Source: Mantis religiosa
Taxonomy: Eukaryota > Arthropoda > Insecta > Mantodea > Mantidae
Assembly: GCA_030765055.1 (NCBI GenBank)
Contig: JAUKNK010000058.1
Location: 1,271,001 to 1,335,000, forward strand
DNA length: 64,000 bases
Direction of reading: 5' to 3'
Position numbers and translations under genes: made by a program. Under the pieces are notes generated by a model, which had not been told where the DNA came from, did not search any database, and saw only the letters and a list, made by a program, of their open reading frames with translations. How positions within the stretch are numbered: the stretch's first letter is position 1; each line of letters begins with the position of its first letter. Shown piece by piece: positions 61,889 through 64,000 of the stretch.

Positions 61889-62379
61889 GATGTTTGTTAT
61901 TCCTTTGCTTCCCTGTGTGAATAATCCTGAGATAAAATCATCAGTCTAAAACCGTAGATACCCTGCTCCAGCTAGGTGTAACCTCACATTTCTATCAAAC
62001 TTATGAATTATTATTTATTATAACCATCGGTTTTACAAAACATATGTTACCTACACTTATATGACAGTATTTAGTTCCTGAACTGTTCCTAGTTTATGTG
62101 TGAACACGTGTGTATGTGTGTGTTAGAACTACAAGATTTGATGCACTATCCAAAAATGGTACTTATGCCGATTTTGCAGGAACATTTTTACGCAGTTTAA
62201 CAAATCTTCACTCCTGTCGAACAACAGTGGTGGAATTCAACAAAAAAACAAGGTACAGCACGTTTTTAATACATTCAAGCATGAAATTATACTTTTATTT
62301 GTATTTTGAAGGGTTACATATTTTTATAAAATTACCTTCCGCTCAGAGCCGTAAAACATGTCCGCTCGGGAAGGGTTAA

Positions 62380-63116
62380 GTCGTATCGGATGGAAATTGT
62401 GTTACTCTTATTGCCATTAACTTATGTATCGAGATGATAGTATAAATGTTCAAAATGTGCTCCATTGTATTGTAGGCAGTGTTCATAACGATCACAGAGA
62501 TTTTCCAACATCTTCTGGAACACAGTTTGCTGCAGAGTCCCAAAGGATGAGACAATCTTCTGACGTAATGCAGACATAGTTTGGGGTAGATCTGGGCAAT
62601 TGAGAATTTCTCCTTTAACATTCTCCAGACATAAGCATCAGGTGCTGTGACAGCAGAGGAATATGATGTGTAGGGGAACTGAGTCCTTTGGGAAGTTACT
62701 CATCCGGGAAAGGTTTCGTGCAGCATAGCCATAGACTGTCGAGTGGTGTGGCAGGTTGCCCTGTCTTATTGGACCACTGTCTATTCATCTGCATGTTCCT
62801 GGCACGACAAAACCTTAGATCCTGAATAAATGGCTCAATCACTATGTTCCTATGTTACAGGCCTACCGGACCTTCCCTTGCGTTGACACAATACACTACC
62901 GATACGATGAAATTTCTTAACAACAGATAGCATAACTGTGTTGCTAGGTGTTGGCTTATTGAAGTGTTCATGATAGTGCTCCACCACTAACTTTAAACTT
63001 GGCTTGCCTTGATAACCATTTCCGTATGAGCGAAAATAATACTCCACTATAAACACTTTTTCTCTGTCGCGAGATCTACTCTTACTTCCAGTAACAGAAC
63101 AGAACGTTCTATACAC
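62380..63116 (-). pseudogene. mariner-type transposase, internally deleted
   Basis: The N-terminus (63080-62850) is the helix-turn-helix domain: VFIVEYYFRSYGNGYQGKPS, LVVEHYHEHFNKPTPSNTV, VVKKFHRIGSVLCQRKGRSG and GRPVT, as in the long-tail Tc1/mariner group with a DUF4817-type N-terminus. The C-terminal end near 62590-62420 reads LPQTMSALRQKIVSSFG, TLQQTVFQKMLENLCDRYEH and CLQYNGAHFEHLYY, the typical ending of this group. The DDE/D core between is mostly missing and frames are broken. It would bind the element ends and cut at TA; it is inactive. Confidence 0.85.
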
Positions 63117-63212
63117 AACTAACTATACATCATGGCGATGTAACAACATGCAGACCCTCAGGCATGTGCATGTGCACTGAGCAAAGTTGAGTACTGTATA
63201 TTTTGGCGCATA

Positions 63213-64000
63213 CCATATTTACCCGTAAGAGTAATAATTATTTGAGTTTTAAAATGTTTTGTATTTTTTACTGTTTTTATCTTCTCTTTTTTCATAATCT
63301 AAAATAATGTTAGTTTCTATCATGATATTATGTTGTAGTTCTTCCAAAATGTGTCAATTAGTTTTTAGTACTTTATTTTTCATCTTACCCCATAAATAAC
63401 TCTTGTAAACATAGATTAACCTGGCTTTAAACCTTTATTAATGATTCTATAAAACAAAGTTCTGCTGGAAATATTCTGACTGTCATTTTATATTCGTTAG
63501 CTGTTGAAACTTTGTGCCAGTATATTATTTCTGAATCTTACTGCATATGTGGTACGCTGATAAAAATAGTTCATATTATTCTACACCCATTTATTGCGGA
63601 GCATAATGCAATATTATCAACATACAACGATACTCATGCCCAACATTTTCGTTATATGTAATATATCAGTCGATTTGTGATGCAACATGACCTTTTAAAT
63701 GAAACAATTCTTCATCATTGAACAGTATTAATTAGGGATCAATTGTTCCATCATTAACATTTATCAAAACCTTTTGACCAGATTTACCTGACTACTGATC
63801 TGTTGGTAGTACTTCCTAGGTAACAGTAACCTTGTATAGTTTTAGTTTTAAAGGTTTTTTGGTTTATGTGCTGAAATTTTTAAAATGTTAGTTTCTTGTG
63901 CAGGGCACCTAAGAGATTTTTATGTTCACCATTCTAATCTTTTGTTGATTGTAAATTTTTTGCCTAGGTGCACAAGTGTTTGTTTCTTTTGCTATAAAGA
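63213..64000 (+). repeat. Repeat block W' and flank
   Basis: 63430-64000 aligns with 54540-55110. 63213-63430 is AT-rich and appears to continue repeat X'. No gene recognised. Confidence 0.55.

Larger units (their letters stand above)
59839..62375 (+). mobile_element. Nearly intact piggyBac transposon
   Basis: This 2537-bp element has perfect 15-bp inverted termini (CCCTTCCCGAGCGGA at 59839-59853 and its reverse complement at 62361-62375) and TTAA on both sides (59835-59838, 62376-62379), the piggyBac target site. A subterminal AGCGGAAACCCA motif is repeated near 59847 and 59889. It carries one transposase ORF and is inserted into a mariner. Confidence 0.97.
59774..63210 (-). mobile_element. 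mariner-like (IS630-Tc1-mariner) element with nested piggyBac
   Basis: Inverted ends at 59774-59794 and 63190-63210 (TGC[A/G]CCAAAATATACAGTACT type, one mismatch) are flanked by TA on both sides. Without the nested piggyBac it is about 0.9 kb, shorter than a full mariner, so it is an internally deleted copy. The transposase is on the minus strand (see next entry). Confidence 0.9.

Overview
The window looks like a transposon-saturated stretch of a large insect genome. It is AT-rich, contains spliced-exon signals (GTAAGT donors, pyrimidine-rich acceptors) and arthropod-style C2H2 zinc-finger exons, and holds a broad set of eukaryotic mobile elements: jockey-like, CR1-like and I-like non-LTR retrotransposons, Ty3/gypsy LTR elements, Penelope-like elements (PLEs), piggyBac, mariner, hAT, a P/THAP-type element and tRNA-derived SINEs. 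The SINE inside the second gypsy resembles one I associate with cockroach and termite genomes, so a polyneopteran insect is my guess; that is inference only. I see no prokaryotic features, no CRISPR array and no complete host gene.

Layout. 1-5.3 kb: decayed jockey-like element (minus) whose reverse-transcriptase (RT) end is fused in frame to a hAT/ZMYM1-like zinc-finger fragment. 5.3-10.4 kb: a second, different jockey-like element (minus). 10.43-12.29 kb: a giant AAT/ATT microsatellite directly 3' of a CR1-like RT terminus (12.42-12.81 kb, minus), probably its overgrown tail. 13.8-17.4 kb: gypsy LTR scrap, a zinc-finger-type exon (plus) with an intact donor, and a piggyBac relic. 18.17-22.55 kb: gypsy element (plus) with two matching LTRs, missing RT and the integrase core, and carrying a 1.59-kb P/THAP element in gag. 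22.86-24.68 kb: decayed C2H2 zinc-finger exon (minus). 25.84-32.16 kb: second gypsy copy (minus) with a more complete but broken gag-pol and two unlike LTRs. 33.1-37 kb: SINE, mariner relic, decayed non-LTR element. 37.14-38.61 kb: internally deleted PLE. 40.25-40.62 kb: zinc-finger-type exon (minus), an inverted paralogue of the one at 14.9 kb. 41.2-44.6 kb: CR1-like element whose ORF1 has an esterase domain. 45.9-47.2 kb: hAT relic. 47.8-49.4 kb: second-family PLE ending in a perfect hairpin. 52.5-64 kb: old repeated blocks that hold a 99-bp PLE insertion, a nearly intact PLE (56.06-58.81 kb), and a mariner (59.77-63.21 kb) with a nearly intact piggyBac nested inside it (59.84-62.38 kb).

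How it fits together. Most elements are dead, but several insertions are young enough to keep target-site duplications, perfect inverted termini or near-intact ORFs: the piggyBac, the full PLE, and the P/THAP insertion, across which the gag frame is exactly continuous. The only host-type coding signals are the two paralogous short acidic exons and the zinc-finger array; the minus-strand pair could once have belonged to one gene, although the splice phases I read do not match.
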